From NCBI GenBank assembly GCA_016786485.1, contig JAEUWD010000004.1, positions 1 to 50,638 on the forward strand: a DNA stretch of 50,638 bases. The letters run 5' to 3'. The notes under the pieces are model-generated. The model was not told where the DNA came from. It saw only the letters and a program-made list of their open reading frames with translations, and searched no databases. A program made the position numbers and the translations under genes. Positions 27,002 to 35,792 of this stretch are shown here, piece after piece. The first letter of the stretch is position 1; each line of letters starts with the position of its first letter. The stretch comes from Bacteriovoracaceae bacterium. Its GTDB lineage: Bacteria; Bdellovibrionota; Bacteriovoracia; Bacteriovoracales; Bacteriovoracaceae.

Positions 27002-28129
27002 GTGACGAAACGCGATCTTATTCCTGACTATCTAAAAGAACTAAAACCCTACCAAGCAGGAAAGCCCATTGAAGAGCTGGCCCGCGAAAAAAACCTTACG
27101 AAAATTTCAAAACTTGCTAGTAACGAAAATCCCCTTGGTCCTTCACCGTTTGCCGTCAAAGAAATGACCTATGCGTTATGGGATGTGCATCGCTATCCTG
27201 ATATGCATAGTTATGAATTAAAGAATGAACTTTCAAAACTTTATAAATTAAAAAATGAAAATATTATTTTGGCCAACGGTAGCGAAGGTATTATGGCACT
27301 TATCGCTAGAACATTTGTTTTACCAGGGGACGAAGTCGTTACGAGTGAAAAAACTTTTTTAGGTTTTAATATTTTATTCAAAGGTGTTGGTGCTAAAATT
27401 ATTGAAGCGCCGATGACAAAAGATTTTAAATACAATGTTGAAGCTATCGCTAATTGTATTAATAAAAATACGCGTTTGGTTTATATCGCCAATCCCAATA
27501 ATCCTACGGGAAATTTTATTAAGCGTGATGAATTTGATTTTTTAATGTCAAAAATTCCAGCAAACGTGTTGGTGATTTTAGATGAAGCTTATTTTGAATT
27601 TGGTCGATTTGCTTCGAGCGAATACCCGGATTCAATGGACTATCGCTACGATAACGTTTTAACTCTTAGAACTTTTTCGAAAGCTTATGGACTTGCTGGT
27701 ATTCGTGTTGGTTATGGTTTTGGACATGAGACTCTGATTGGCCACCTTCATAAAATTAAATTAACTTTCGAGCCAGGTTCCATTGCACAGAAAGGTGCAG
27801 TAGGTGCTCTCGCAGATTATCCACATTTAAATCGTACGCTTAGAAATAATCGCCGCCGCTATAATCAAACGGCTGCGTTTTTACAGAAACATGATTTTAG
27901 AATTATTGATTCGGTTACCAATTTTATTTGTTTCCAAACAGGCTCAGAAGCCGCGAGTGACTTTATCTATGAAGAGCTTCTAAATCTTGGCGTTATCATT
28001 CGCCCACTACGCTCAAATCAAATGGCGGACTTCATTCGTGTTTCACTTGGTAGCAAAGCGGAAATGAATCATTTCTATGAAGCAATGGAACAAATTCTTC
28101 CAGCTTATAGTAAAAAATTTAGGAAGTAA
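27002..28129 (+). CDS. hisC: HisC-family (histidinol-phosphate/aromatic) aminotransferase
   Basis: This 375-residue PLP-dependent fold-type I aminotransferase starts at GTG 27002, with GAGG 5 bases away; the reading frame stays open further upstream but lies antisense to fabI. Motifs are SKLASNENPLGPSP (N-terminal substrate arm), YIANPNNPTGNF, VILDEAYFEF and the PLP lysine Lys227 in TFSKAYGLAGIRVGYG. HisC makes histidinol phosphate in histidine synthesis, but close relatives act on tyrosine and phenylalanine. No other his gene is near, and the next genes degrade homogentisate. I therefore think an aromatic aminotransferase role (tyrosine to 4-hydroxyphenylpyruvate) is at least as likely. The symbol reflects the family only. 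Confidence 0.85.
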   Translation: MTKRDLIPDYLKELKPYQAGKPIEELAREKNLTKISKLASNENPLGPSPFAVKEMTYALWDVHRYPDMHSYELKNELSKLYKLKNENIILANGSEGIMALIARTFVLPGDEVVTSEKTFLGFNILFKGVGAKIIEAPMTKDFKYNVEAIANCINKNTRLVYIANPNNPTGNFIKRDEFDFLMSKIPANVLVILDEAYFEFGRFASSEYPDSMDYRYDNVLTLRTFSKAYGLAGIRVGYGFGHETLIGHLHKIKLTFEPGSIAQKGAVGALADYPHLNRTLRNNRRRYNQTAAFLQKHDFRIIDSVTNFICFQTGSEAASDFIYEELLNLGVIIRPLRSNQMADFIRVSLGSKAEMNHFYEAMEQILPAYSKKFRK

Positions 28130-28130
28130 T

Positions 28131-29138
28131 ATGAAGATTTGCACTTTAAAAATTTCAACTAAATATGGAACGCTCAAACGTGCAGGTTTATTTTTCAATG
28201 AGAGCACCATTATTGACATCAATCATGTTTGGCAAATTTATTTTGAGAAATGGGGTGCTTTCAATCCTGAAGTTCGCTCACAAGTTTTAACTCCGGCCAG
28301 TGTGGCACAAATTATTACGAGTAACCAAGCTCCGATTGAAAAACTGCAAGAGACACTTGAGCTTTATAAAAAATATACCAAAGAAGGAATTCTTAAAACA
28401 AAAGACGGTGCGCCGCTCGCCTACGATATGCATGATGATAAATCATTAGAGCTTGCGTGCCCTTTAGATAAAATGAATTCATATCGTGATTTTTATGCTC
28501 ACGAAAAACACGTTAAAACCGGTTTTGCAAAGAGAAATGAACCCATTCCACCAGCTTGGTATGAAATCCCAGCTTACTATAAAGGTTCAACACTGGGTTT
28601 TATCGGACACAAACAAGATATTTTTTGGCCAAATTACACAAAGCAACTGGATTACGAACTTGAACTCGGAATGATCCTTGGTCGCGATGGTAGAAACATT
28701 AAAGCTAAAAATGCTTTTGATCATATTTTTGGTTTCACTATTCTTAATGATATTTCAGCGCGCGATATTCAACGCCAAGAAATGTCGATTCGCTTGGGAC
28801 CGGCCAAAGGCAAAGATTTCTGCTCAGTCATGGGTCCAGTGATCGTAACAGCGGATGAATTTAAAAATAAAGATCCCGATGTTTTGATGACAGCAACTAT
28901 CAACGGCGAAGAATGGTCACGTGGCCGCTCTGGTGATTGTCATTACTCATGGGGAGAAATGATTGAACACGCTAGTCGTGAAGAATGGTTAGTGGCGACT
29001 GATTTCTTTGGTAGCGGAACAGTTGGCACAGGCTGTGGATTAGAATTAGATAAATGGATTAAACCTGGTGATACGATTACACTTGAGATTGAAAAAATTG
29101 GAAAACTCACAAATTTAGTTGGCCCACCAACGACATAA
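28131..29138 (+). CDS. Fumarylacetoacetate hydrolase family protein
   Basis: This 335-residue protein starts at ATG 28131, one base after the hisC stop; its ribosome site (AGGAAG) lies within hisC. The FAH metal site is visible: Asp120 and His124 in YRDFYAHEKH, Glu176 and Glu178 in DYELELGM, and Asp207 in LNDISARDIQ. Fumarylacetoacetase cleaves 4-fumarylacetoacetate to fumarate and acetoacetate, the last step of tyrosine/homogentisate breakdown. Other FAH-fold enzymes (decarboxylases, acylpyruvases) share these ligands. The downstream homogentisate dioxygenase makes fumarylacetoacetase the best reading. Length is between the short FAHD type and the ~420-residue eukaryotic enzyme. Confidence 0.88.
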   Translation: MKICTLKISTKYGTLKRAGLFFNESTIIDINHVWQIYFEKWGAFNPEVRSQVLTPASVAQIITSNQAPIEKLQETLELYKKYTKEGILKTKDGAPLAYDMHDDKSLELACPLDKMNSYRDFYAHEKHVKTGFAKRNEPIPPAWYEIPAYYKGSTLGFIGHKQDIFWPNYTKQLDYELELGMILGRDGRNIKAKNAFDHIFGFTILNDISARDIQRQEMSIRLGPAKGKDFCSVMGPVIVTADEFKNKDPDVLMTATINGEEWSRGRSGDCHYSWGEMIEHASREEWLVATDFFGSGTVGTGCGLELDKWIKPGDTITLEIEKIGKLTNLVGPPTT

Positions 29139-29146
29139 GGATTGAT

Positions 29147-30235
29147 ATGGAAAATTTCCAAGCTTCTGGCGAATATAGCAAACAAGCTCACGTTAAAATT
29201 CCGGCTGGTTTATATGAAGAGGAGCACGGACGCAAAGGTTTCTTTGGTCGTGTTAGTCACCTTTATCACCAGAATCCTCTAACAAGTTGGAAAAATATTT
29301 CAGGTGAATTAAAACCGCGTTGTCTGCCAAATATTTTTGAAAAAGAAGAATTTAAAAATCAATTCACGCCGATTCTTTACAACAAAGATGTTGTCATGAA
29401 TTTAGGAAATTTCTCTCAATCATTTAAAAATTTTTTTCGCAACGCTGATTTCGACGAACTTTATTTTATGCATACAGGGAAAGGCCGGATTGAAACCTCA
29501 TATGGACACTTAACCTACCAGAAGGGTGACTACACAATCATACCAAGAGGAACGACATACAAAATCTACGTTGAAGAACCAACTCAGATGATCAAAATTG
29601 AATCAACTTCAGAATTTGAAGAGCCAAGTCGTGGTATTTTAGGACCGAACGCGCTTTATGATCAAACAACTAAAAAAATTCCAACCGCTGCACTTGGAAC
29701 AGAAAGAGGTTCTGAATTTCAAATTGATATTAAACGTGAAGGACAAATCACGACGGTAACATATCCGTACAACCCACTCGATGTAAAAGGCTGGAAAGGT
29801 TCAGTTTATCCGTGGCAGCTTTCGATTTATGATTACTGTCCCATCAATTCTCACCGCTATCACATCCCTCCGTCAGGACACACCACATTTGTGGCAAAAA
29901 ACTTTGTTATTTGTTCATTTGTTGCTAGACCTTTAGAGAGTGCTGAGCATGGCGTTTTGAAAGTGCCTTTCTATCACTCTAATATTGATTACGATGAAGT
30001 TCTTTTTTATCACGCTGGAGATTTCTTTAGTCGCGATAATATTTCATCTGGTGCGCTTACTTTCCACCCACAAGGTATTCATCACGGACCACATCCAAAA
30101 GCTTTTAAAAAAGCTGATGAAAAATTATTTACTGATGAATTTGCAGTCATGCTGGATGCTCGTTATCCCCTCACTCGCAGCGAAGTTTTTCGAAACTATG
30201 AAAACCAAAACTATTGGAAAAGTTGGATGACATGA
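29147..30235 (+). CDS. hmgA: Homogentisate 1,2-dioxygenase (short form)
   Basis: This 362-residue cupin-type iron dioxygenase opens the homogentisate ring to maleylacetoacetate. The iron ligands of the family are recognisable: His277 in FYHSN, Glu284 in DYDEVLFY and His313 in IHHGPHP, with the conserved spacing. The N-terminal double-stranded beta helix (DELYFMHTGKGRIET, GDYTIIPRGTTYKI) is also typical. The protein is some 70-80 residues shorter than the common ~440-residue enzymes, and looks like a compact branch of the family. It is 8 bases after the FAH gene and overlaps the flavin reductase-like gene by ATGA, so all belong to one operon. Confidence 0.88.
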   Translation: MENFQASGEYSKQAHVKIPAGLYEEEHGRKGFFGRVSHLYHQNPLTSWKNISGELKPRCLPNIFEKEEFKNQFTPILYNKDVVMNLGNFSQSFKNFFRNADFDELYFMHTGKGRIETSYGHLTYQKGDYTIIPRGTTYKIYVEEPTQMIKIESTSEFEEPSRGILGPNALYDQTTKKIPTAALGTERGSEFQIDIKREGQITTVTYPYNPLDVKGWKGSVYPWQLSIYDYCPINSHRYHIPPSGHTTFVAKNFVICSFVARPLESAEHGVLKVPFYHSNIDYDEVLFYHAGDFFSRDNISSGALTFHPQGIHHGPHPKAFKKADEKLFTDEFAVMLDARYPLTRSEVFRNYENQNYWKSWMT

Positions 30236-30858
30236 AAGTTTTTGACACTAACGGTGATTTTCGAAACAATTATAAATTTCTTATTGGCGCGATTCAGCCA
30301 CGTCCCATTGCTTGGGTTTCAACTTTAAATAAAGATGGCACTAATAACCTTGCACCCTTTTCATTTTTCAACGGTATCTGCGCTAAGCCCATGCTCATTA
30401 GTTTTTGTCCTGCCATTCGCGCTTCAACGGGTGAAAAGAAAGACACCTTAGTTAATATTGAAAGAGAAAAAGAATTCGTCGTTAATTTTGTAAATGAAGA
30501 TAATTATGAAGAAGTAAATTTAACTTCAGCAGAGCTACCTTACGGTATTGATGAATTCAAACATGCCAACCTTACTGCGCTAGACTCACTAATGGTTAAG
30601 GCCAAGCGAGTAAAAGAAAGCCCAATTCACTTCGAGTGCAAATTGCGTGACATTCTTCATTACGGTGAAGAAATTGGTAACGGCAGTATTATCATCGGTG
30701 AAGTCTTAAAAGTTCACGTGGATGAGAAAATTCTTAATGGTGATAAAATTATCACTGATATTTATAAACCGGTTGGCCGCGGCGCGGGCAACGATTGGTA
30801 CGGCAGCGGTGATCGCTTTGAAATGGAGCGACTGATGAAGGCACAGATCCAAAAGTAA
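30232..30858 (+). CDS. Flavin reductase-like (FMN-binding split-barrel) protein
   Basis: About 208 residues. The start is the ATG at 30232, overlapping the dioxygenase TGA (ATGA). The sequence AIQPRPIAWVSTLNKDGTNN, then LAPFSFFNGICAKPMLISF, is the flavin reductase-like/DIM6-NTAB signature that binds FMN in a split beta barrel. Such proteins supply reduced flavin to monooxygenases or are flavoprotein oxygenases themselves. In this position it may accompany the aromatic pathway, but no partner monooxygenase is visible in the window, so its exact reaction is unknown. It is the last gene of the operon; about 150 bases follow before the next gene. Confidence 0.8.
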   Translation: MKVFDTNGDFRNNYKFLIGAIQPRPIAWVSTLNKDGTNNLAPFSFFNGICAKPMLISFCPAIRASTGEKKDTLVNIEREKEFVVNFVNEDNYEEVNLTSAELPYGIDEFKHANLTALDSLMVKAKRVKESPIHFECKLRDILHYGEEIGNGSIIIGEVLKVHVDEKILNGDKIITDIYKPVGRGAGNDWYGSGDRFEMERLMKAQIQK

Positions 30859-30865
30859 GCACTTC

Positions 30866-30955
30866 TTACATTCACTCGCTGGCAATATCTTACATTTGAC
30901 CTTACATCATGTATTTTCTACACACACGATACTCTCGTTCGAGAATTTTTTACAT
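30866..30955 (+). repeat. Four TTACAT repeats at multiples of 12 bases
   Basis: The hexamer TTACAT occurs at 30866, 30890, 30902 and 30950, that is at offsets of 24, 12 and 48 bases, all multiples of 12. They lie between the flavin reductase-like gene and the S41 peptidase gene (30859-31005), which otherwise holds only a weak hairpin near 30933-30942. Such phased repeats could be binding sites of a regulator of the peptidase gene. In AT-rich DNA chance cannot be excluded. Confidence 0.35.
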
Positions 30956-31005
30956 AAAAACGACATGATAATTTCACTTAAATCCTAGGAAAGGGAGAGA
31001 GAAGC

Positions 31006-32811
31006 ATGTCATACAAGATACTATTCATTATTCTTACATTGAAAATTTCAGCCGCCTTCAGCATCACCTACGTAAACATCTATGAAAAAAACTTCTACTG
31101 GCTAACCTCAACGATTGAGCGTAACTACGCGCCACTAAAGTACAAGCAAGAGCTACACCAGTTTTCTTGGGCGCAAACCAAGGCTGAGTACTTGGCCAAA
31201 GCTCGAGCTGTAAAATCTGAAACTGAGTATTGGGTAGTATTAAATCAATTTTTAGCGAAACTTAAAGATATTCATGTCGGCATTCAAATTAAAAACGATA
31301 TTGGCGAATCACTGCCGATTCAATTCTCTTATGTCGATGGCAAAACAGTTGCTAATTATATTGCGAGAACTGACCTTCCAAAAACTGAATGCCCAATTCA
31401 GGTTGGTGATGAGCTTCTTCGTATTGGTGGAAAAACCCCAAGTGAATATCGAAATGAATTAAGCAAATCTCAAGATATGGGAAATGCAGAAAGTAATCTA
31501 CAAGCGCTTACCTTGAGTTTTTCTCGTGGCAGTTTGGCCAGAGGCCAGCTTCTTTCACGTAATAATTCAACCCATGTGAATATTACTTACTACAGTCAGA
31601 CACAAAACCAAGAAGCCAGCTGCTCAGTCAAAATTATTAAGGATGAAGAAAAAGAAAAAACCTTACAAAGACCAGAACCATCAGCTTCTGTCTCATTTAG
31701 TGCGAGACCTTTTTTAGAAAAACTAGCTCCACAAGTTCAAGAAAGTGAAGCAGATGAAGGTTACAAAGTTGGCGGCCCAATACCAACGACTAAATTTGAA
31801 TTACCGGCTGACTTTAAAGCAATCGCTCCACCTGAAATGTTTTCAATGGAATTTATTATTAACCCATTGTTGGCAGGAACTTTCGCTCATAATGGAAAAA
31901 GAGTGGGCTACTTACGTGTTTCGAGCTTTGCACCATTCTACACGGTTGATCCATTGTCGAACTTCATCATGGCTTTACGGTATTATATTAGTATCTTAAA
32001 TGAGACGACTGATTATTTAATTATTGATCAAACCTACAACTCTGGTGGTTACCTCGCTCTGGCCGATGTTTTTATTGGCGCCTTTGTTGAAAATTATGAT
32101 TACGAGAAACATATTAATTTTCGCTACAAAACTAATGACAGTGTAATTGCTCATTACTACCAAGCTTATAACACCTATCTGGCGGAAGATACATCAGCGG
32201 ACGATGTCACATTTTTCGGCGATAAGTTATTCGAAGATTATAAAAAATTAATTGCAGATGAAAAACTAGCGGATGGCTTATCACCTGCAATTTCTTATCT
32301 TCCGATCTCGCGCAAAGCTGAGCTCGATTTAAATAAAAAATACTATCCATATATCTCGGCCATGTTTAAAAGTAAGCTTGCTCAACAAGCTCGCGCTCGC
32401 ATGATACAAGGATTACCTCCAGGGCTTGATCCACGTATGAGCTTTGCCAGCTACCTAAAAGTGGATGTGACAAAAAGACAAGTTTACACCAAGTCGGTCT
32501 ATATGCTGATTAATGAAATGAACTTTTCTGCAGCTGATTTAGTTCCTGCAACATTAAAAGATTATGATCGTGTGACTTTGATCGGAACGAATACAGGAGG
32601 GGCAGGTGGAAACGTGACTCCATTTTTTTCTCCAGACGAACAACTGCAATACTTAGTTACGATCACCAGTAGCTTAATGGTGAGAAAAGATGGCAGTCAT
32701 ATTGAAAACGTTGGGGTTAAGCCAGATATTGAATTCAAAGAAACTATTGAAGATTACAGAGATGGTTTTAAGACATACCTAAGTCGTGTTTTAGCAGAAA
32801 TTAATCAATAG
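31006..32811 (+). CDS. Exported S41-family (C-terminal processing type) peptidase
   Basis: This 601-residue protein has an N-terminal signal peptide (MSYKILFIILTLKISAAFS). A PDZ-like region lies at about 100-190 (CPIQVGDELLRIGGKTPSEY). An S41 protease core spans about 290-590: GYLRVSSFAPF, DYLIIDQTYNSGGY, the nucleophile Ser508 in NEMNFSAADLVP, the block GTNTGGAGGNV, and VGVKPDIEF near the end. It should be a periplasmic or secreted serine protease. The block after the nucleophile has no Lys in the CtpA position, so it looks like the S41 subgroup with a different catalytic partner. Ribosome site GGGAG lies 9 bases before the ATG. It stands alone and may serve prey or environmental protein digestion (inference). 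Confidence 0.82.
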   Translation: MSYKILFIILTLKISAAFSITYVNIYEKNFYWLTSTIERNYAPLKYKQELHQFSWAQTKAEYLAKARAVKSETEYWVVLNQFLAKLKDIHVGIQIKNDIGESLPIQFSYVDGKTVANYIARTDLPKTECPIQVGDELLRIGGKTPSEYRNELSKSQDMGNAESNLQALTLSFSRGSLARGQLLSRNNSTHVNITYYSQTQNQEASCSVKIIKDEEKEKTLQRPEPSASVSFSARPFLEKLAPQVQESEADEGYKVGGPIPTTKFELPADFKAIAPPEMFSMEFIINPLLAGTFAHNGKRVGYLRVSSFAPFYTVDPLSNFIMALRYYISILNETTDYLIIDQTYNSGGYLALADVFIGAFVENYDYEKHINFRYKTNDSVIAHYYQAYNTYLAEDTSADDVTFFGDKLFEDYKKLIADEKLADGLSPAISYLPISRKAELDLNKKYYPYISAMFKSKLAQQARARMIQGLPPGLDPRMSFASYLKVDVTKRQVYTKSVYMLINEMNFSAADLVPATLKDYDRVTLIGTNTGGAGGNVTPFFSPDEQLQYLVTITSSLMVRKDGSHIENVGVKPDIEFKETIEDYRDGFKTYLSRVLAEINQ

Positions 32812-32812
32812 T

Positions 32813-33175
32813 TTATTTACAATAAAAGGTTGCGGTTGCTTCATAACCGCAATCTTTTGTTATGATATCACCGGCAGGACTTGCATAATCAACATTATCG
32901 ATATCAGTCACAAGACTACCTAATTCAGAAATCTTTTTTACTTTTTGAAACTCTGCTTCAGTTAAACTGCCATAATATTTAACTTTAGTTTCTTTAAAAA
33001 TGGCGCGTTGGCTTTTCTTTTCACAATATTTCTTAGCATCTTCAACAGCAACAGATTGAGCTAATGCTTTATCGTCGGATTTATAATGTGATTCCATGCC
33101 TTTCTCAGTTTCTGTAATGGTAGCTAAACCACCACAACCAACCAAAAATAGTAACACCAAAAATAATGCTTTCAT
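32813..33175 (-). CDS. Small lipoprotein of unknown function
   Basis: This 120-residue protein has N-terminus MKALFLVLLFLVGCGG with lipobox Cys14. The mature chain is mostly polar and contains three more Cys: one in KKYCEKK, one in TKDCGYE and one near the end in FYCK, so at least one disulfide is possible. No family is recognised. It starts 10 bases after the fused E1 gene with AAGGA as ribosome site, so it is the last gene of that operon. Its final codons contain the long hairpin at 32824-32858, which probably also terminates the convergent peptidase gene. Confidence 0.65.
   Translation of the reverse strand: MKALFLVLLFLVGCGGLATITETEKGMESHYKSDDKALAQSVAVEDAKKYCEKKSQRAIFKETKVKYYGSLTEAEFQKVKKISELGSLVTDIDNVDYASPAGDIITKDCGYEATATFYCK
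32824..32858. terminator. Terminator-like hairpin inside a coding end
   Basis: The arms AAAAGGTTGCGGTT (32824-32837) and AACCGCAATCTTTT (32845-32858) pair over 14 bases with one G-U wobble, around a 7-base loop. The stem is flanked by A/T runs on both sides, the shape of a bidirectional intrinsic terminator between convergent genes. It lies entirely within the last codons of the small lipoprotein gene, because the two convergent stop codons are separated by only one base. Confidence 0.65.
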
Positions 33176-33185
33176 AAATCCGTCC

Positions 33186-35351
33186 TTAGTAATTTAGCAA
33201 TTCCATTAATTTATTTTTCACATCAGAAGTCTGAGGCAATATGACCTCTTCAAGACTTGGACAATAAGCTACGTGAGTATCTTTTGAACAAACGCGAAGA
33301 ATTGGAGCATCTAAATCTTGAAAACACTCTTCATTAATTCGAGCAGCGATTTCACCAGCATATCCAGAAGTCTTATGTTCCTCATGAGCAATCATGATGC
33401 GATTTGTTTTTTTAAGTGAAGTCTTAATCGTTTCCATATCAAAAGGAGCAAGTGTACGAGCATCGATAACTTCAACTGAGTGACCTTTGGTTTCAAGTTC
33501 TTTGGCAGCTTCGACAGCTTTTTGAACTAGAGCACCCCAACAGACAATCGTTGCATCTGTTCCTGCACGTACGATACGAGCTTTACCAAATGGAATCATG
33601 AATTCATCACCCGGATATGCGGTACGGTTATAGCCTTGATAATAAAGATGCTTATGCTCTAAGAACATAACTGGGTCATCACAACGAATCGCTGTTCTTA
33701 ATAAACCAATAGCATCCAATGCGTTTGATGGGAACACGACACGAATACCTGGGATATGAGTAAAAAGTGATTCGCCTGATTGTGAGTGATAAATCGAGCC
33801 ACCTTTTAAGTAACCACCGATTGGGACGCGCACAACCATTGGGCATTTAAAATCACCACCAGAGCGATAACGAGTTGTCGCCATTTCATTTTTTAATTGC
33901 ATGTAGGCGGTCCAAATATAATCAAAGAATTGAATCTCAACCACTGGCTTAAGACCGCGAATGGCTTGGCCAATCGCTCGACCAATAATATTAGCTTCAG
34001 CTAAAGGTGAATTGAAAACTTGTTCTGGTAAACCAGCTTTTTGAACACCACTCGTAACTTTGAAAACTCCACCTTTGCCTTTAAGATCTGTATCAATTTT
34101 TTCTTCTTCACTGAAATCAGCAACGTCTTCACCGAAAACGCGCATAAGTGGATTCTTTTTAATTTCACTTTTAAGAGTCATATTAATCGCAGCCGCTAAA
34201 GGCACATCATCTTTTCCTTCAAACTTAGCTTCTGTTTCAAAAGCCGAAGACGTCGGATCAATTTCTGAATAAAGATGATCAGCATATGTTGATTGTTCAG
34301 GCCATGCCGTTTCAATCGCTTTATTCATGGCTTCTTTTACTTCTGCTGTGGCTTGATTTTTTACAGCTTCAACTTCTTCAGCAGTCGCCGTTTCACTTTC
34401 AATTAAAAATTCAGGAAATGAATTCACAACATCGAGCTTGGCTTCCAAGCTTAGTTCTTCTTTCGTGCGATACATTGAATGATCATCTGAAAGTGAGTGC
34501 GAATAAGGACGTGTGACATGCGCATGAACCAGAACAGGACCATTGCCTGCTCGTAAGTATTCAGCAGCTTCTTTTACCACGGCTAAACTTTCGATCGGAC
34601 AGTTACCATCGACTTCATAAATTTTTAAACCAGGGAAGCTTTCCAAAGTTTTAGAAATTGAACCTTCAGGCGTTTGCACTGCTACTGGAACTGAAATGGC
34701 ATAACCGTTATCTTCAACTAAAAAGAACACTGGTAATTTATTTACCGAAGCTGTCGTAAGTGCTTCCCAAAACTCTCCTTGAGAAGTTGTACCGTCCCCG
34801 GTTGAAACGAAAACTACTTCATCTTTATGATGAACGGGAGCATTCTTGATTTTTTTCTTAGTTAGATATTTACCGGCTTCGGCCACACCGACCGCTTGTA
34901 AAAACTGCGTTCCGGTACAAGAAGATTTGGTAATAATATTTAATTTTAAATTTCCCCAGTGCGAAGGCATCTGACGTCCGTGAGAAGCACTGTCACCAGT
35001 ATTACCATTGGCCTGACATAACATTTCGTATGCCGTTACTCCTAAGCCTAGACAAAGAGCTCGGTCACGGTAATAGGGAATAAAATAATCATATGATGGT
35101 TTTAAAACTTTTGTGACGGCGGTTAAAATCCCTTCGTGTCCTGCACCTGAAATTTGAAAAAAAGCTTTAGACTGTTTTTTCATAGTAATTTCAGCATCAT
35201 CAACTTTGCGAGAAAGATAAATGTTCTTTAACATTTCTAATAAGTATTTTTTTGAAAGCTTAAGCTCTTTAATAATGGCAAGCTTCTGCTCATAATCGCC
35301 CGATTGCTTCTTCGGATTGGCTTTACGCTTTGAAGTTTTAGAATTACTCAT
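33186..35351 (-). CDS. Fused alpha/beta E1 of a branched-chain alpha-keto acid dehydrogenase
   Basis: About 721 residues joining E1-alpha (about 1-350) and E1-beta (about 380-720) in one chain. The alpha part has the thiamine diphosphate motif GDGTTSQGEFWEAL (about 185-198) with VEDNGYAIS. The beta part has RVFGEDVADF, PLAEANIIG, FPSNALDAIGLL and VEVIDARTLAPFD. The enzyme decarboxylates alpha-keto acids and passes the acyl group to lipoyl E2. Leucine dehydrogenase upstream on the same strand supports 2-oxoisovalerate/2-oxoisocaproate as substrate. Start choice: the ATG at 35351 has GGA 7 bases away and overlaps the cytochrome stop by 8; an ATG at 35372 has no ribosome site. E2 and E3 are not in the window. 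Confidence 0.88.
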   Translation of the reverse strand: MSNSKTSKRKANPKKQSGDYEQKLAIIKELKLSKKYLLEMLKNIYLSRKVDDAEITMKKQSKAFFQISGAGHEGILTAVTKVLKPSYDYFIPYYRDRALCLGLGVTAYEMLCQANGNTGDSASHGRQMPSHWGNLKLNIITKSSCTGTQFLQAVGVAEAGKYLTKKKIKNAPVHHKDEVVFVSTGDGTTSQGEFWEALTTASVNKLPVFFLVEDNGYAISVPVAVQTPEGSISKTLESFPGLKIYEVDGNCPIESLAVVKEAAEYLRAGNGPVLVHAHVTRPYSHSLSDDHSMYRTKEELSLEAKLDVVNSFPEFLIESETATAEEVEAVKNQATAEVKEAMNKAIETAWPEQSTYADHLYSEIDPTSSAFETEAKFEGKDDVPLAAAINMTLKSEIKKNPLMRVFGEDVADFSEEEKIDTDLKGKGGVFKVTSGVQKAGLPEQVFNSPLAEANIIGRAIGQAIRGLKPVVEIQFFDYIWTAYMQLKNEMATTRYRSGGDFKCPMVVRVPIGGYLKGGSIYHSQSGESLFTHIPGIRVVFPSNALDAIGLLRTAIRCDDPVMFLEHKHLYYQGYNRTAYPGDEFMIPFGKARIVRAGTDATIVCWGALVQKAVEAAKELETKGHSVEVIDARTLAPFDMETIKTSLKKTNRIMIAHEEHKTSGYAGEIAARINEECFQDLDAPILRVCSKDTHVAYCPSLEEVILPQTSDVKNKLMELLNY

Positions 35352-35724
35352 TTCGATTTCCGTTGTTTGCATTGGTACTTTCCTGTTTTAATTGCTGTAA
35401 ATAATCCCAAATCAAATTCATCTCAGCTTGAGTTAAACGTGATTCGAAACTTTTCATAAATGTTCCGCTTTTTCCGTTTTTCAAAACTAGCAGAAACATA
35501 TTTTTATCTTTCATCGATTCTCTTTCATAAAGTTTAAAAGCCGCAACCGCTGTTCCCTTTGCGCCACTTCCGTGGCATTGCAGGCACTGTCGAATGAATA
35601 AACTTTTACCACTCGTCTGCTGCACAGTTTGAGGAATAGCAGAATTTAGAGGTGTTATGGTTGTCTCTTCCTTGCTCAAGCAAGCACTCAAGCCCAGAAT
35701 TAACAATAACCCTAATCGCTTCAC
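35344..35724 (-). CDS. Monoheme cytochrome c lipoprotein
   Basis: About 126 residues. A GTG start at 35724 is preferred because AAGAAGG lies 6 bases before it; the ATG at 35730 touches that ribosome site. The N-terminus ends in a lipobox (LGLSAC), so it is anchored in a membrane. The heme site is CLQCH (about Cys47, Cys50, His51) and the likely axial Met is in SGTFMKSF (about Met90). The C-terminal helix NLIWDYLQQL is typical of class I cytochromes. It would carry electrons in the periplasm to a terminal oxidase. It sits between the radical SAM gene and the keto acid dehydrogenase, a mixed operon with no obvious biochemical link. Confidence 0.85.
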   Translation of the reverse strand: MKRLGLLLILGLSACLSKEETTITPLNSAIPQTVQQTSGKSLFIRQCLQCHGSGAKGTAVAAFKLYERESMKDKNMFLLVLKNGKSGTFMKSFESRLTQAEMNLIWDYLQQLKQESTNANNGNRNE

Positions 35725-35792
35725 CAACATCCTTCTTTATCTCTAACAACTGTAGACAATTTCGTTGAAAAAATCCAACTTTACGCAGATTG

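Noticed and set aside
30933-30948. Intrinsic terminator after the flavin reductase-like gene
   Set aside because: The stem TCTC/GAGA has only four pairs, although a T run follows; too weak to call.
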